Assembly (NCBI GenBank): GCA_026419785.1
Contig: JAODTK010000100.1
Location: 558,001-622,000, forward strand
Reading direction: 5' to 3'
DNA: 64,000 bases
Origin: Sclerodactyla briareus
Lineage: Eukaryota; Echinodermata; Holothuroidea; Dendrochirotida; Sclerodactylidae
The position numbers were made by a program, and so were the translations under genes. A model generated the notes under the pieces. That model made no database searches and was not told the origin of the DNA. It saw nothing but the letters and a program-made list of their open reading frames with translations. Positions within the stretch are counted from its first letter, which is position 1. The number at the start of each line of letters is the position of its first letter. Below are positions 20,571-33,755 of this stretch, piece by piece.

Positions 20571-23500
20571 TCCTGTCTCAGAATTGTTCGCCCCGCTCCG
20601 CGCTGTATAGTTCCATACCGTCAATCACGTAAACCTACCCTACTAATGTGCACGATCCCATGCCCTGTGTTTTTTTCGCTACATATACGCTCTTCATCCT
20701 CTGATTAAAAACAAGCACTCAAGAGGCAACGCCAATCTGAACAATAAGGATCCAGTATGTCAGGTAGTGACTAAACGTGTGCAGTTGTTAAGAAAACGGC
20801 AGGTGGATTCCGGCATTGTTGAGTGCAGTAGTGGGGAGGGGGAGGGGGGGGGCGACATGAATCAAGTCCTAAACCAATTCCCCTCTCCGTGCTGCATATA
20901 TGTCACCGCACTTGAAGATGAAATGTATGGACAAAAATCATACTGGCCAGAATCTGACAAAAGTTATTGTACACGTGGGCCACTGTATTATACATGCTAA
21001 CGGGAAAAGATAGGATACCGGGACTGGTGCGCTGCAGCGCGGGTTTTTTTTTTGCATTCGGCCTTTTGGTTTTTTAATAGAATTTCCAACAATCTAATAA
21101 GAAATATGAGTTAGACATCAAGTACACTGAAAAAACTACGAGCCAGATGATCGAAAACCGGAAATAACAAAATTTCGTGCAAAAATTATTTATCCATGAC
21201 ACTTTAAGCCCACAACTCCGACAGGGGGTGGCTGGAAGCACAATTGACCTGAAAATTCCGGGAGGGTAAAAAAAAAAACAATGGGGGGTGCTTCAGCACC
21301 CCCCAGCACCCCCCCCTGTCGCAGGGGCCTGCCCATATCTGTTTGTGTGAATAGGATGCAGAGACAACGTATCACGGAAGAATTAGCCTTGTGAACGCAT
21401 AGTGAAACCAGTTACACGACTGGGCGGGGTGAGTGTGGAACAATTATAGCCTAATGCTAGTCTGCATATGCAGTAACATAGCTTATACCACTCGCTACCC
21501 CTAATGGACACTATCTTAAGCTTTTTTAAGCACAATTTGACCTATTTGTTCATTTTGTAACTCGAGCTGGGCGCCGCCATGCCTGTTCCCACTATTTGTA
21601 TCTTCAGTGCATGCGCGACTTGCACTCTTGTTTTGTTCAATGATAATGGGGGTAACTCGGAATTCCTCGACTTTTAGACGATTCGGGGACATTTTAGGGG
21701 ACTTTGTTCATCGCACCATCGGAACGAGACAATCGGAGAATGTCTCTGAAAATCGGGTGAACGTTGGTCGAGGGATCGAAACTATTCAAGGCCCAGCAGG
21801 GATGAAGATCTATGATATACTGCAACTATTGTCAGCTGCGTGGATCCCTCACAAGGTACAGGAATAGGCAACGCTCGCTGGCGGGACCTTCACGTGGGGG
21901 CGGGGTTATCAACCGTGGTATTCCACTTTCAGGTCTAGATTGCTTAATGTATTCCTCTGATAAATGAAATATAGGCAGAAAAATAGATCAACAATTCGAA
22001 CGAAAAATGCGAATTCCGGAAAAAGATAAGGCGAAGGTAATTTTTAATCAACTATCACAAAATTATTGCAAGTTTTGACGCGGCTCCACACGCATACAGT
22101 ATTATCTTTTGGTTTTGTACTGACACGTTTACTCCCGTCTCCTGGGACAATTAAATCGAGACTTTATGATATTCGGCGATTTTTTGTAAAGACTTTCCGT
22201 CGAAAGAAAGAGAGAGAAAGAAACGTCCGGGAACGTCGATGGCGAAGCAAATCTATGTGGAGTGGGTCATCACTATTAGAGTATAGAATGACTCACTGGA
22301 GGATATTGACGGTCCCTGAAAAGTGAAGGTTTTCGGACCAGCTCACAAAGAGGCACTTACTGGCTGCCCTTGAGCTTGCATAGTCACACGTGGGAAAATA
22401 CCTGTTTACCGGTTGGGAGCGCCTACGGGGTGGCCGCGCGGGGAGGCGCAGGGGGGGGAGGGCCATGCCCCCTCGTCGGGGGAAGCCTGGCCCCCCCCGT
22501 CGGGGAATTTTTCATCTCGCGGGGAGACCCGACGTGGGTACGTAAATGATACAAGACACCGTGTGTGTGTGCGGCCACATTTTTGCCCTCGAACGTCATG
22601 TATATAGGTGTCCAAATTCACGTCCATAGGTGTAGACAAGTCGCCTTATATGAAGCTGAGTGTGAGTTCCCGGAGCGCTTCGCGCGCCTCATTGTGTCTT
22701 TCAAATGGGTAATGCCAAGTTCCTCGCTCGAGTTAAGATCAGCGTTTGAATCATTTCCTACAGACTATACAATCGTGGAATCTATAGATAGGATACACAA
22801 GTATTATGGATATCTTCGAACTGTCCCCTCATGCAAGAGATTAAGGTTACAATTCGTTGGGGGAGGATGCGCGTTCTGCCGTCTATCACTGTTTTGCCTC
22901 TGTGTAGAGTGGTCTGCTTTCACGACGCAGTGCCCAGGTATTTCCTGGTATGCAGATTGGGAATACCTGACCCCTTATTCTACTATAGGCGGACTGTTGG
23001 TGATTTGACGATGGCGAAGCTATTGAAAGTAAAATGCTCTCCACCAATGTGTATTTCATTTTTTCTTCGTTTTTTTTCTTCAAGATATACAGTTCAAAAA
23101 GTGACAACATCAAAAATGAAGGTTTTGACTTAGAGGGGTAGGGTGCGCCTCGGCGGGTGGGAGAACTTGGCCTCACCCCGTCGGGAACTCACGGACCAGC
23201 CCGTCGGGGAACCTCCTGCGGTGGATGTTACCAGGCTGGGCGCACGGTCGGTCAGCACGTACGACAGTCAGCACGTTTCCGCACCCAACTCACCAAATTC
23301 ACTCGAGCCTTATCGTGGAGCGTCACGACACACAGGTGGGGGGGGTGCACGGGCGGTCGACACTCCCTCCCCTGACCGCCCATAGTGATCAATAACGGAT
23401 TTTCAACACAAACACAGTTGACAGTGTTTGTAGTGTCTGGTCTACTGGCACTGTTTTCGATACCTAGAGTGCACACATTCACTCCTTTGAAATCAACGGG

Positions 23501-23590
23501 CCTACTTCCTCATCATCTGAAGAAGAAGCTTGAGAGACGATAATGGCTCGTGGTTGCAGTAGACAGTCGACTCAAGTGCTCTAAAGTCAC
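20571..23590. other. No gene recognised; GC-rich patches and a perfect palindrome
   Basis: Open frames here (for example 22,565-23,008 +) lack recognisable motifs. A perfect hairpin lies at 21,283-21,304. GC-rich segments at 22,405-22,545 and 23,130-23,390 share words such as CCCCGTCGGGGAA and are probably related repeat copies. A fragment rich in AAAGAGAGAG lies at 22,200-22,230. Confidence 0.35.
21283..21304. repeat. Perfect short palindrome with a 2-base loop
   Basis: GGGGGGTGCT and AGCACCCCCC flank TC, giving a 10-bp perfect stem. A further AGCACCCCCCC follows immediately. This resembles an end or internal hairpin of a repeat element rather than a gene feature. Confidence 0.7.
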
Positions 23591-23599
23591 TTATGCGCA

Positions 23600-24170
23600 C
23601 ACGGACAGTTCTGCACGTGCACACAGAATCGGACTCCCCATTGAACCATTAGGAAGGGCTGTCCTCGTGATGATATGATTGGGCGGTAAGTTCGTCTTCT
23701 AACACTTTTAACTGAAATTGTAAAAGAATCTGGTGCACAGGTGTTTGGCCAAAACGATGGAAGGAGGGAATCCATTAAATCACGATACGAGAGAAAGGAG
23801 CTCCGAGATATCTCAAACCACAGTGCGATTGGCGTAATCTCGCATATGCTAAGACAAAGTTCATGCTGAGAGTTATTTAAAACAAACAGAGGGATACTTG
23901 CGAACAAATTGTGTAAATTGAACAAGCAGGTTTCCGGAAAGGCAGAGGCACTCTCGGACAATTGCAAGATAACCCTATACCGTTGGGAGATACCGAGAAG
24001 GTAGATCAAGGCACCTGGTGTTTTTTTCAACGGCCCTAATTTATACTGTCTTCTTTGGACTATGCCAAAAGCATGTTGTTTGATCGGGTATGTGACCATT
24101 CCCCAAAAACACTATGGAACATGCGTTTGTCCGATGGGAAATTCCCAACGCATTAATTACCATGTAATTA
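23600..24170 (+). pseudogene. LINE reverse transcriptase fragment, central domain
   Basis: On the + strand, across frame changes, the sequence reads DLKNHSAIGVISHMLRQSS (about 23,807-23,865), LRVI plus NKQRDTCEQIV (about 23,868-23,913), then EQAGFRKGRGT (about 23,921-23,955) and DYAKSM...FDRV (about 24,057-24,090), then SDGKFPTH. This matches the order YRxISLxSHxSKxxLRxIxNR, EQAGFRxGRGTxDQ, DYxKAFDxV of non-LTR reverse transcriptase domains 2 to 4. The YxDD region is not present, so the copy is truncated. It lacks an identified 5' end. Confidence 0.7.
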
Positions 24171-25569
24171 AATCAATTATATACTGGACAGGATTCCTCA
24201 GTGGCCGAACTGACCAAATTGGGGACATATAGCGTCACACATAATCGTCAGTCGCTCACAGACCACCAACTTTATCCCCCCCCCCCCCGGAATCATTTCG
24301 TCGGGTAGAAATGGCTGCAGGGTGAAAGGCAACCACTTTCGTCGCTATCGGACGGCGGACGCAAATCCGATTCCCCCTTTTTCTTTCCAGATCCCAGGGA
24401 GCAGCCGAATTCTCACCCCGCCTCGTTACTTCAGTGAGGGCGCTCTTCGAAAAGAGTAGGCCCCTAGTCGAGATGCCGCCTGTTTTTCCCACACCAAAAT
24501 GGAGCCTGGACAATCTTAGACTTAAAGAATATCCTTAGTAACGCCTGAAAGCCCCTTCGGTTGGAAGCATATAACACGAGACGAATAAGTGAAGCAATTA
24601 GGATCCATATGGTTATCCACAGACATTAATAGAGGTACGGTATATTAGTTGTGGGTGATTCACCCTGCATCAAGTAATCCACGACTGTGAAATGCATATT
24701 TCTCTTTGATTCTCGCAATCGGTGATATGTAATCAAATAATGTAACAGCCAGATGATAGAAGTACGATACATTGGATGCATGATTTTCTACCTGATCTCT
24801 CACTAACAGGAATCTAATTCTTTTTTCAATGGGGCCCCCCCCCCCGATATGCATTTGGCCCAATGTATCTAAATTCAGAAGTAATTAATACTCTGGCCAG
24901 CATTCGGAGCGGCAACTGTGTTGTTGCCACGGGAAAAATACAAGTTTGAAAAAAAATGGTACATTTTTGTTTCGACGTCTGTACGATTTTCAGATTAAGG
25001 ATTAAATATGTGATTATTACCAACAACAGTTTAATATGGCAATCGCTGAAGATTTTTCCATTTGCTCCATGTGAACCTCCGAGTTAAGGAATTGGATGTG
25101 AGTAACCTTGTGATCGTTTGCTATTGCAGGCAGCGAGGCACGCGATTGACTACGAAAACTCGGTTGATTGTGCAATGAGCGTGCGATTTCTGTATCAGCG
25201 GGACGATCTTTCTCAACTAATTAACGTTATTCAGAGAGGCAGATTAGGTTAAAGGGTAAATCATCTTGATGGTATATTATATATGCTCTCTTTCACTCCT
25301 AGATTTGTCCCGCACAAAACACATGGCCTAAAACACTTGTTGTCCAGATAGCAACTTCTTAAGCTAGGCTAGGACCCCAAGTGTACTAAACTCTTGAACG
25401 TTAGGCTAAGTACAATCAGGACAGCTTCGGATAGGCTGGAGTATCTTGATAGGTTTGAACTATTAATTGAACGGAATGTGTGTTCGCCGATACACTCACA
25501 TCCACATACAATCCCATATAATATAGAGGTTTGTGCAAAATTACTGTAATATTATTTCCTTTTTCTCCT

Positions 25570-25602
<33 letters not shown>

Positions 25603-27555
25603 CGAATGATCAATGACTCGGTTTGAACTTGAAAATAGTTTTTTAAAATTGATTTGTCCACTCCCAAAACTTCCTGTAGGCTGTAGCTTGAGCTGTCTGC
25701 CTACATACGAAAATGAGCTGTTGATTGTTGTCTTTTTTTGTTCTTTCATTAGGCCAAGGCTAATTGCACTCCTGATTTTCCGTTGCATATCAATTGACAG
25801 AAGTACCCCGCATTCACACATTGCATCGGTCTCAATGAAAAGGGTCATGCTTGAGGCACTCTCATGTTGGGTGGCTTTTGAAATTAAGTCGGAAGTGCGG
25901 GTCATCTGCCAGTTTTGCCTCCGCTCTGAGGCCAAAGAGTTATATGTGAACAAAAATACGTGATGTTCATTTGACTACAGTGTTGGTTTTGTTGTGTGTA
26001 GTGAATAATAGAAACCATCGACTCGCGCAACAGGCGAGACACTTTGGCGACCCCTCGCCTTGTCCTTACATGCATTTCTGTGTTGGTCGCTTGCGTACAG
26101 GTTTCCCGACATTTTGTGTCCGTGCGCGGCCCCTGGGCAAGGAACGATAAATATGGCTCTCCTCTTTGACAGTGTTCAGTAATGATCCTAAAACTGCACA
26201 CGAGTAGCAACAGTTCTGCTATGCAATATTTTTTTTATAGCAATTTTGTTTTCTTAATGTGGTGATTTGGCATAGTAATAAAATGATGTACAATATACAG
26301 TAGCACTCACTGCGATTGTCCAGCCCCAGGATTGCCCCGTCTGCGATAGCAGTCCAGGATGCTGCAGTGCAGGACCCTAGGCTCCCTCCTGCACCACCCG
26401 GACGGGCGTGAATAGCAAGGTATGTCGTTAACAAGTGTTGTTACGGCTACGTCTTCGGATCGAGCGATGGCGGTGCCTCCGCTGTAGATGAGCCTGTAAA
26501 TCCAGTCTCGTAAATCCAATGAGAATAAGAGATGATATAAGATCCGATATTCTCCTCTGTAGGATCTTCGTGGAAGCGAAAATTCCTACAAGTGGTGAAC
26601 TTCCGGGTAGGAGCGGGTAGCACCACTGGGACGACCCCCCATAGGCGCAATCATCAGTTCTCCTGGGCCCGCAAAGCGGCGTGATCACCTGGGGCGATGA
26701 CATCCACTGATGTGTCTGCTATGCCAGTAGTGTCGCCTCCACACTACATAAACAGCATTTTCCAATTTTTAATGCATTAGTTGGGGAGAGAGAGAAGTGG
26801 GAACACTGACTATTTATCGTGAGTAATGCGGGACATAATGGTATATTTGCATTATGCATAACTGCAGAGTTACCTAACACAAAGGGCCCCTATGAATTAG
26901 GAATTGAGTTTTGCACGTTGCCATTCTAGGAAATGTGTGAAAACTATTCATAGGGGCACTTTGCCAGTCAAGGGAGCCAAGCCCGACAAATCACGATATA
27001 TATTGATCATGTGGCGTTGTATAACACCAAATTTCGGATATTTTGGAAGTAAAAGGCCGGTCATGGAATCGGGAAATTAAACTCATGCTTGTTACTACCT
27101 TATTCAAGAGGCGAATATGAGTTTTGCACGTGTTTTTTGAAGGTCACTTGCCGAGCTTTCCAAGTTTAAAACGACAAGTAAAATGTGGCAAGAAATGCAC
27201 AATGATTATCTTGACCAGGTGGGATATGGCACCAAATCGTGTCATATCTTTAGGTTGACGGTCATTGCTGGCAGGTATTGGAATCACTCTAGGCCGCTTT
27301 TTCATCTAATCTCATGCGGAGTTAGCATCACTATAACACAACCTGTGTAGACCGATTCTTTTCCAGCATGATGGATAGTGATGATGGTACGGACGTGGCC
27401 GCGAAGCGAGACAAGTCAGACGCGAGAGGGCGATTACAGAGACAGACGTGATGATAGACGAAGAGGACAACTGGGGCGACAGGTCTGTGACAATGGTTTC
27501 ATCCAATTCTTTTTTGGGGGCTCGTGGAATCACCTGGCATACTCTTCTCTTTGTT
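24171..27555. other. No gene recognised
   Basis: The region holds C-rich runs (24,279-24,288; 24,834-24,845), a 29-base T run (25,572-25,600), and opposing open frames without recognisable motifs at 25,552-26,210 and 26,219-26,703. The T run could be the tail of a - strand retrocopy, but no parent was recognised. Nothing else stands out. Confidence 0.35.
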
Positions 27556-27563
27556 GAACCCTT
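27556..27563. repeat. Target site duplication, left side of hAT element 1
   Basis: GAACCCTT directly precedes the terminal TAGGGCTGT. GAACCCTG directly follows the inverted terminus at 34,186-34,193. Seven of eight bases match, the duplication length expected for hAT elements. Confidence 0.7.
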
Positions 27564-27799
27564 TAGGGCTGTGATTTTCGAGTAGTAATGAACTATTCGG
27601 AACTGCTATGTGCGTATATCGAACGAATATGAATATTCGGGAAGCGCATGCGTACCAGTTCGCGAATTTTCACAGGCTGAAAAAAAAATGAAAGCCAAAC
27701 CTAACTTTGGGGGGGGGGGGGACAAAAAATACTCAAGTATGCCTACATCGCGATTGTGATGAAAACCATCATTAAATGATGAATAACAATCAAGAATCC

Positions 27800-29640
27800 T
27801 CATCGCTGCTCTGAAGAATTGTCGAAGAAGTTAATGAACATAATAACACTGAACTACGTTCCAACAATTCTATTTTTGGCTAGTAATCATAACAACCGAT
27901 CGGACGTTTCACCACTACGCTAGGGAAGGCCAACCGATATTTTTACTCCCACTATGACCCGGCCAATCAGAATTTTATTCCTTCAAATTCGTCTGAAAAT
28001 TATTCGCCGTTTCGGAAAAATAGAGGTTCGCACCCCCCTGTGTCCATGCCCAGAGTTATCGAATACGACCTTCCTTAATCCGCGTCAGAATGAGCCTGCG
28101 ATCGTCTAATAACCATCAGAAGTTGGTGATTCAGGAGGAATGTGTGAATGAAGCCATCCTAGTTAGTAAGAAACACATATGTCCCGCGAACTGTCACTCA
28201 GTACACATTTTTGTCTTAACGAAGATTACGGGCAGGGCGCCCTCAGGACCATGAGAGTAGGTAATAGCTGAAAACGGCGGACACGTTCATGATTTTTTGT
28301 CATTAACCTACTACAAGAAAAAGAAAACTACAAGCGCGCTCTCGGCAAGGTAACAACAACACATCGATGACATATGCCATCCGTAGTTCAAAACACTACA
28401 CTGTAGGTGTGCACCCACTCCGCACCAAACAATACCCGCGACATTTGTGGAGTCTCTAGCCACTCGGTTCGGCTGTATTGCTACATTGATTTGTCTTTCT
28501 TGTTCCATTTTCGTTAGTGTTCAAAGTGACTTTGATCACCTCTACTACAGTACTAGAAAAGCGTCCGATATTCCTGCAAACAACTTGGCGTCTTCAGTGG
28601 ATTCTATGATTGCTAATCGATTGGTCACCACACATCCACTGAAAGCATATGAATTTGAATCCAACACATTCCAACCGCAAAAATATGTGTTTTTAAACAT
28701 CATAGCGCCCAGCATAACTAGGGGGACCATAGATTGTTTAGCTCCCCTAGTTTGCGGTTAGGCCCTGTGTATCAGTTCGTTATGTGGCCTCAGCTACGGC
28801 CAATACAAATGGGACACAGGGCTTAGGAACTGAGACGGCACAATGTGTGCATGCATAGAGTGCGTGCTCATGTGAGACACGCACATGCTACACATGAAAT
28901 GAAGTCTGTTTTAGTCAAACTGAAACCCGCCAACCACAAGGCGACAGTAGACACAAGTCTATCTAAAAGGCCTTACCCATCTGGACAGTTCACAAGCCAA
29001 TAAAACGATGAAATGGAATGAACGCTAGTGAAAACTCTATTAGGCCAGTAATTTGTGAAGCAAACAAAAAATACATTTTATGTCAATTTCTTCCTTTGGG
29101 TAGCGTGTTGACTTTTTAAAAGCGAACTCCTTTACACGCCTGCCCCCTCTTTTAAACAAAATCACCAATATTCATTTTCTCCTAACGAAAAACATGTCTC
29201 ATTTTAACTTCATTATTGGCCTTCTGCAGATCCAACGAAGAGATATTAAAATACAAAAACACAATGACAGGAGAACACGATTGACATAAAAATTTTAATT
29301 TATTCATGCGTCTTATGAGAGAAAGCAAAGACCTGAGTGTGGAACAATTATCATACAATGCAATTTAGGAGTTGGTTCCACAGATTGATGTTTCAAAAAT
29401 AACCGTCCCACATTCTTTAAAAAAAAAATAAGTCAGCACGGTGCCAGCACACGTGCTACTAAATTGTACTATATTGATGGTGAACAGTGAAGTTCTGAGC
29501 CTTTGCTGAAAAAATATGGGAATCGCCATATCGAGTTCGGACGAATATCTGCAACCGTCTCAAACCAAGTTCACCAACTTTGGGGATTCGATTATATTTT
29601 CTTATGAATGGCATTAACATGTGCTAAAAAACCTATAATT
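27800..29640. other. Non-coding 3' part of hAT element 1
   Basis: No motif-bearing frame is present between the left terminus and the hATC segment. A 104-codon + strand frame (28,447-28,761) has a hydrophobic start but no recognisable similarity. The segment may hold an older insertion. Confidence 0.35.
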
Positions 29641-29659
29641 CACAAACACTTAAAATCCC

Positions 29660-32600
29660 TTACTGGCCTGGTAGCAGCACGTCACCTGACTTCCTAGATC
29701 CTCATACTTCACAACTTGCAACTCTACACAGTTAATGTTTAAAAAACACACAACATGTCCACATTTATCTTGCAGACAGGGAACTTCTTGACAGTTAACA
29801 ATGTTCCCAGCGAGCTGCAGAGAACACCCTCTCACTTGGAACCGAAGTCGGCAGGGATTTGCCATTATAGTTCATGCCAGTTGCCACATGATGGTAAGCG
29901 CCGTGGAATTGAGCCTCCCACTCAGGCCTAGCTAGCCAGTTCATTCTGGGGGGGGGGGCGGGGCTCGGGCGCCCCTGGGCGGGGGGGGCGGGGGGGGGGC
30001 GGGGGGGGGGGGGCGGCGGGGGGGGGGGGGGGGGGGGGTGGGGGTGACTGGGGGCTGGGGGGGGGGGGCGGGGGGGGGCGGGGGGGGGGGGCGCCGCCGC
30101 GGGGGGGCGGGGGGGCCGGGGGGGGGGGGGGGGGCCTGGGGTGATCTTTTCCGGGGGGGGCGGGGGATCTTGGGGGGGAGGGGGCGGGGGGTGGGTCGGG
30201 GGAGGCGCTGGGGGTCGTCGGGGGTGCAACGGAAGCGGTCTTAGGTGGCGGATTTGTGATATCATCGAGTGTTGATTATCGGGCGCAGTAGTTTCTGAAC
30301 GATTGACAGGCAGTCCCTGAGCGAATTATAGACTATCGTAAGTCCTAGTAGTCCGTTCCTTGTGGGCCGGATGGGAGCGACACACATTGCCGTAGGAGCA
30401 GTCGGCCCACTACTGCACAGCCCTTCCCCCGGCAGATCCCAACAGTTAGCCTGACTCATTCTCACGAGCCTGTGTGTCCCGCTGGAGTCAGGAAGGAGCG
30501 GACTTGTAACCGGGGTCAGTCTTGCCCTGTGACGGATTAGGAGACGGTAATGCGTCAATCCGACCAATCCCAAAATTCCGACACAACGCGAAACGGAACC
30601 AAGGAGAAACAACAATGTGCACCACCCCATCTATTACTGAAACGAATTACCAAATTTAGTGCTCTGTGGGATTCGTGGCGCACGAGCGCCGGCACATTTC
30701 TGTTTAGTTACGTTTTTGGTCTTGAATTAAAAACGACTGACGCAAATGTACTGGAAGATTACCGCCCTTACTGGCCCCAGTCCCATATTCCCCTGCTTTT
30801 GCCGGCACCCTGCCACCCCCTTATTCCTGTTTATTTTCGAGTCTGGCTCCGACTTAAACAAAAAAAGACTAAACGTCATCAGTATTACTGCATCCCGGGT
30901 GAACACATACCCACCATTCAATGCTTTGCAGACGCTACCTTTTTCTTTTTATGTTCAAGTCTTCGGCTGGCTCGTGCGGAAAGCAACCACCCTCACACGA
31001 CGCACCAATGAAATCACCTTCCCCATTATCCTATCGGCATTGTTGCCACAGTTACCATATTCAACCCTCGGAACCCGATGTGCTCTCCTTCGGGTCAACC
31101 TTCCAAGCCTTCGACCCCCAGCCTCTCCCTTGAACTTCGCCTACCCTGCCGCCGTAGCCAGCATAGGCTTCACCTTCAGGTGTCCCACCACAGATATCCC
31201 GTTCATTGATGCGAGGCTGCACTGTGGAGGAGGGTTGGATAACATTCCCCAGAGAGGACCTGCTGGCATACATGTGGGTCCGTGCCCCATGGAAAAAGAG
31301 CCCACCGGACACCATAACCCTACAGACTTGTACGCCTGCTTGTAATCCCAGTTTAATTTGTAACAATTATTTATGCTATTCGCTCAACCCAGTACAAATA
31401 AAATAGTTGTCACAAATTTCATCGCAAATAGCCACAGAATAACTGGGGTGGACGAGGGGTGGGGGGGTCACGATACTCTAATTCCCCGCGCCGGGGAGCA
31501 GAGCCATGACGCTTTCACCATGGGCCCCAATATAAAAATATAATAGGTCTGGTAATAAAAAAAAAAAGGGCAGTTAAGTGGGTCATGATTGTTCCCTAGC
31601 TGGGATCACTATTACTGCAGAGTCAGATCGATTCACACATTACTGGAGTACGGGTGATGCATTATATTTATTTAAATTGGTTGCACGTGGTGGGGCGTCA
31701 TTGCCGCAGTAACGGCATCGCGCTAGAAAATATGATTTATGGGGTGGGCTAGGGGAGTGGGAGGCGTAGAAGGGAGGGGGATTAAGGGAGCAGCGACAGG
31801 GAAAACTGTCGAGCCGCGCCAATGTTTTTTGTTTTTACTACGACTATGAATCTTATCAATATTAAATTGTCGAGGGAGACGGGGGGGAAAAGGGAAAAGC
31901 AAGTCAATGTTTAATATAATGACTGAGTAAGGTCCCACCACGCCGCAGTGGCCAGCAAAGCTGGGATGAGGGCTTCCATCAGAGTCAACTGCTCGCGGTA
32001 AGTGCCAGGGTCCTTCCGTCCGACAAGGAGGGGTATGTGGGATCTCCGAGCACGGCGTTGACTGCCCATCGAAACTGAGATAGAGAAAAGTCTCTCCCTG
32101 ATGCCAGAACTGCGTTCCAGCGTGTAGGGGCATGAAGATAGCAACTTTCAAGTTCGGCAGTTCCATAAGTCTAGTTTCTCCTCTAGTGCATGCGTAGCAA
32201 GCGTACTACGCGGAATGGGCGACGAGACGAACTAGACACCGGCCATGAGTTAGTGATCTGCCGATGGCAGCCAAACCAGAGTTGCACAACACTGTAGGGT
32301 ATGCGCGGAACATGGAATGTCCTCCGCGAACCACTTATCCAATCGCTCTGGACATGCTGCGCATTGTCATGAGTAGTACCGAGAGGAGCTTGCCAGCAAT
32401 GCCCCACTCCTCCGCTACTCGAGCAAGTTCCCGCGGACGAGGTTGGCAGCCGTGTTATGCCCCCCCCCCCACGTCAGCATCCCCCTGAGCGCCGACAGGC
32501 AGGACGCGGTCTCAATACAACGAACGATAATCCAGTCCGAGCAAAAATGGGCAGTCACAGTCAATACCCTTCCATGGTAAGAGAGGAACCAACAACAGTT

Positions 32601-33025
32601 GAAATGTCACAGATCCCTACAAGGTCACGTAATGTTTCTAACTGGCTTGCTCATCCTCGTACAGCGGTCAATGTGGACGAAATTTTTGAAAGTCCTGATA
32701 TGAAAACCCGGTTCCAGTATTTTGAAAAGATCGACGGAAATCCTTCTCCATCCACAACACTTACAGCAACGAGTCCTGGCTACCATCCCCTAGCAATCAA
32801 ATAACTGATGTGTTCCTCCGTCTTGGCCTCACACTACGCGGCACAAAAGCAAGATAGCTTCTGCTGTCCTTTAACTTCTGTTCAAGTTGGGGGCTTATCG
32901 AATAATGGTTCATCCTACTCGTTGTGGATTTCTGCACATACTTAATCTCGTCCTTGCAAATTACGGAACGGGCCCATTCCCCCTCCACCTCGATGTCGTC
33001 CACACGGACTACCACTTCGGCCATA
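29660..33025 (-). pseudogene. hAT-family transposase, BED finger to hATC dimerisation domain, frame-broken
   Basis: Read from 33,025 downward, the order of landmarks is that of a ZBED-like hAT transposase. A BED-finger-like segment reads VICKDEIKYVQKSTTSRMNH (about 32,970-32,910). Across frames comes SVVDGEGF (about 32,765) and EPGFHI-like residues. Then come LARVAEEWGIAGKLLSV (about 32,435-32,380), LNSGLAAIGRSLTHG (about 32,280-32,240) and a PTRWN-like segment (about 32,120). Next is WTLMEALIPALLATA (about 31,990-31,950). The C-terminal hATC motif SVPSERVFSAA lies at about 29,850-29,815. Such enzymes cut and paste DNA using an RNase H-like DDE fold. Numerous indels and a G-rich tract break the gene. 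Confidence 0.75.
29949..30226 (+). repeat. G-homopolymer-rich tract inside the hAT transposase
   Basis: About 278 bases of mostly G runs lie just upstream, in gene direction, of the hATC segment. In - orientation they yield only a spurious proline-rich frame. Similar tracts are common sites of long-read error, so the real length is uncertain. Confidence 0.9.
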
Positions 33026-33290
33026 TTACAAAATATAATAATTTTCAGTGTGAAGTTGCAAACTCGCGATACTAATATAAAATTGTATAAGAATTAACAA
33101 ATGGCCGGTAAACGTAGTGAACTGTCGTAGAATAGATACTAGAAGTGAATGGATATCCCTTACGCCCTACGCTGTCATTTTATTACATAATTATAAAACT
33201 TCTTTCTCTGTCAGCAATTTTGATCATGATCTTGCCCTTCCTCTGACAAAACAACTTGCCTGGTGGAGTACTGACTGACCTCCTAAACAG

Positions 33291-33755
33291 ATTAGTGATT
33301 GAAGTTCGCCGAAGTTATGTTTTGGTAGTCACTTGCGTAGGTAAGCCTGGCCCCCCTGGGTTCTTAGGCTAATCGATGGTGCGTGTGCTGACCAAATCCA
33401 TTGTCAGGGTTTGCTTCTCTCGGACCATGACATGTTAGGATGATTGATTGAAACCCATTGAAAAGCAATCCTGCACAACGCACAATCGATGATCTGGCTA
33501 ATGAAATAACTGATTGACTTAACCACAATTAGCGATTGAAGTTGAAGCTCCGCTGAAGTTATTGTTTTGGGGATCGTCACTGGCGTAGGTAAGCCTGGCC
33601 TGCCTGGGTTATTAGCTAATGGATGGTGGTTGTGCTTGCTGCGCCAATCCATGGTCAGGTTTTGCTTCTCTCGCCACGGACATGTTAAACTGATTGGAAC
33701 CCATTGAAATAGTAATCCTGCACAACGCACAATAGATATTGGCTAAATGAGACCT
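33291..33755. repeat. Two tandem copies of a 236-249 bp unit in hAT element 1
   Basis: GATTGAAGTT recurs at 33,298 and 33,533, GTAGGTAAGCCTGGCC at 33,338 and 33,586, and CCTGCACAACGCACAAT at 33,469 and 33,718. The unit lies between the transposase start and the terminus, so it may include subterminal binding or promoter sequence. A partial third similarity follows to about 33,830. Confidence 0.75.

Noticed and set aside
22565..23008. 147-codon + strand frame
   Set aside because: Overlaps GC-rich repeat patches and conflicting frames; no motif.
25552..25953. Processed retrocopy on the - strand with a poly(A) tail (T run at 25,572-25,600)
   Set aside because: The frame next to the tail is short, matches no family I know, and I saw no polyadenylation signal or target duplication.
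28447..28761. 104-codon + strand frame with a hydrophobic, signal-peptide-like start
   Set aside because: Located within the non-coding part of the hAT element, with no conserved motif and no splice or promoter support.
29795..30265. 156-codon proline-rich frame on the - strand as a gene
   Set aside because: Most of it reads through the G-rich tract. Only its last few residues (SVPSERVFSAA) are meaningful, and they belong to the hAT transposase.
30544..31345. Frames of 153 and 199 codons on the + strand
   Set aside because: They lie antisense to the hAT transposase region and show no recognisable domain; probably shadows.
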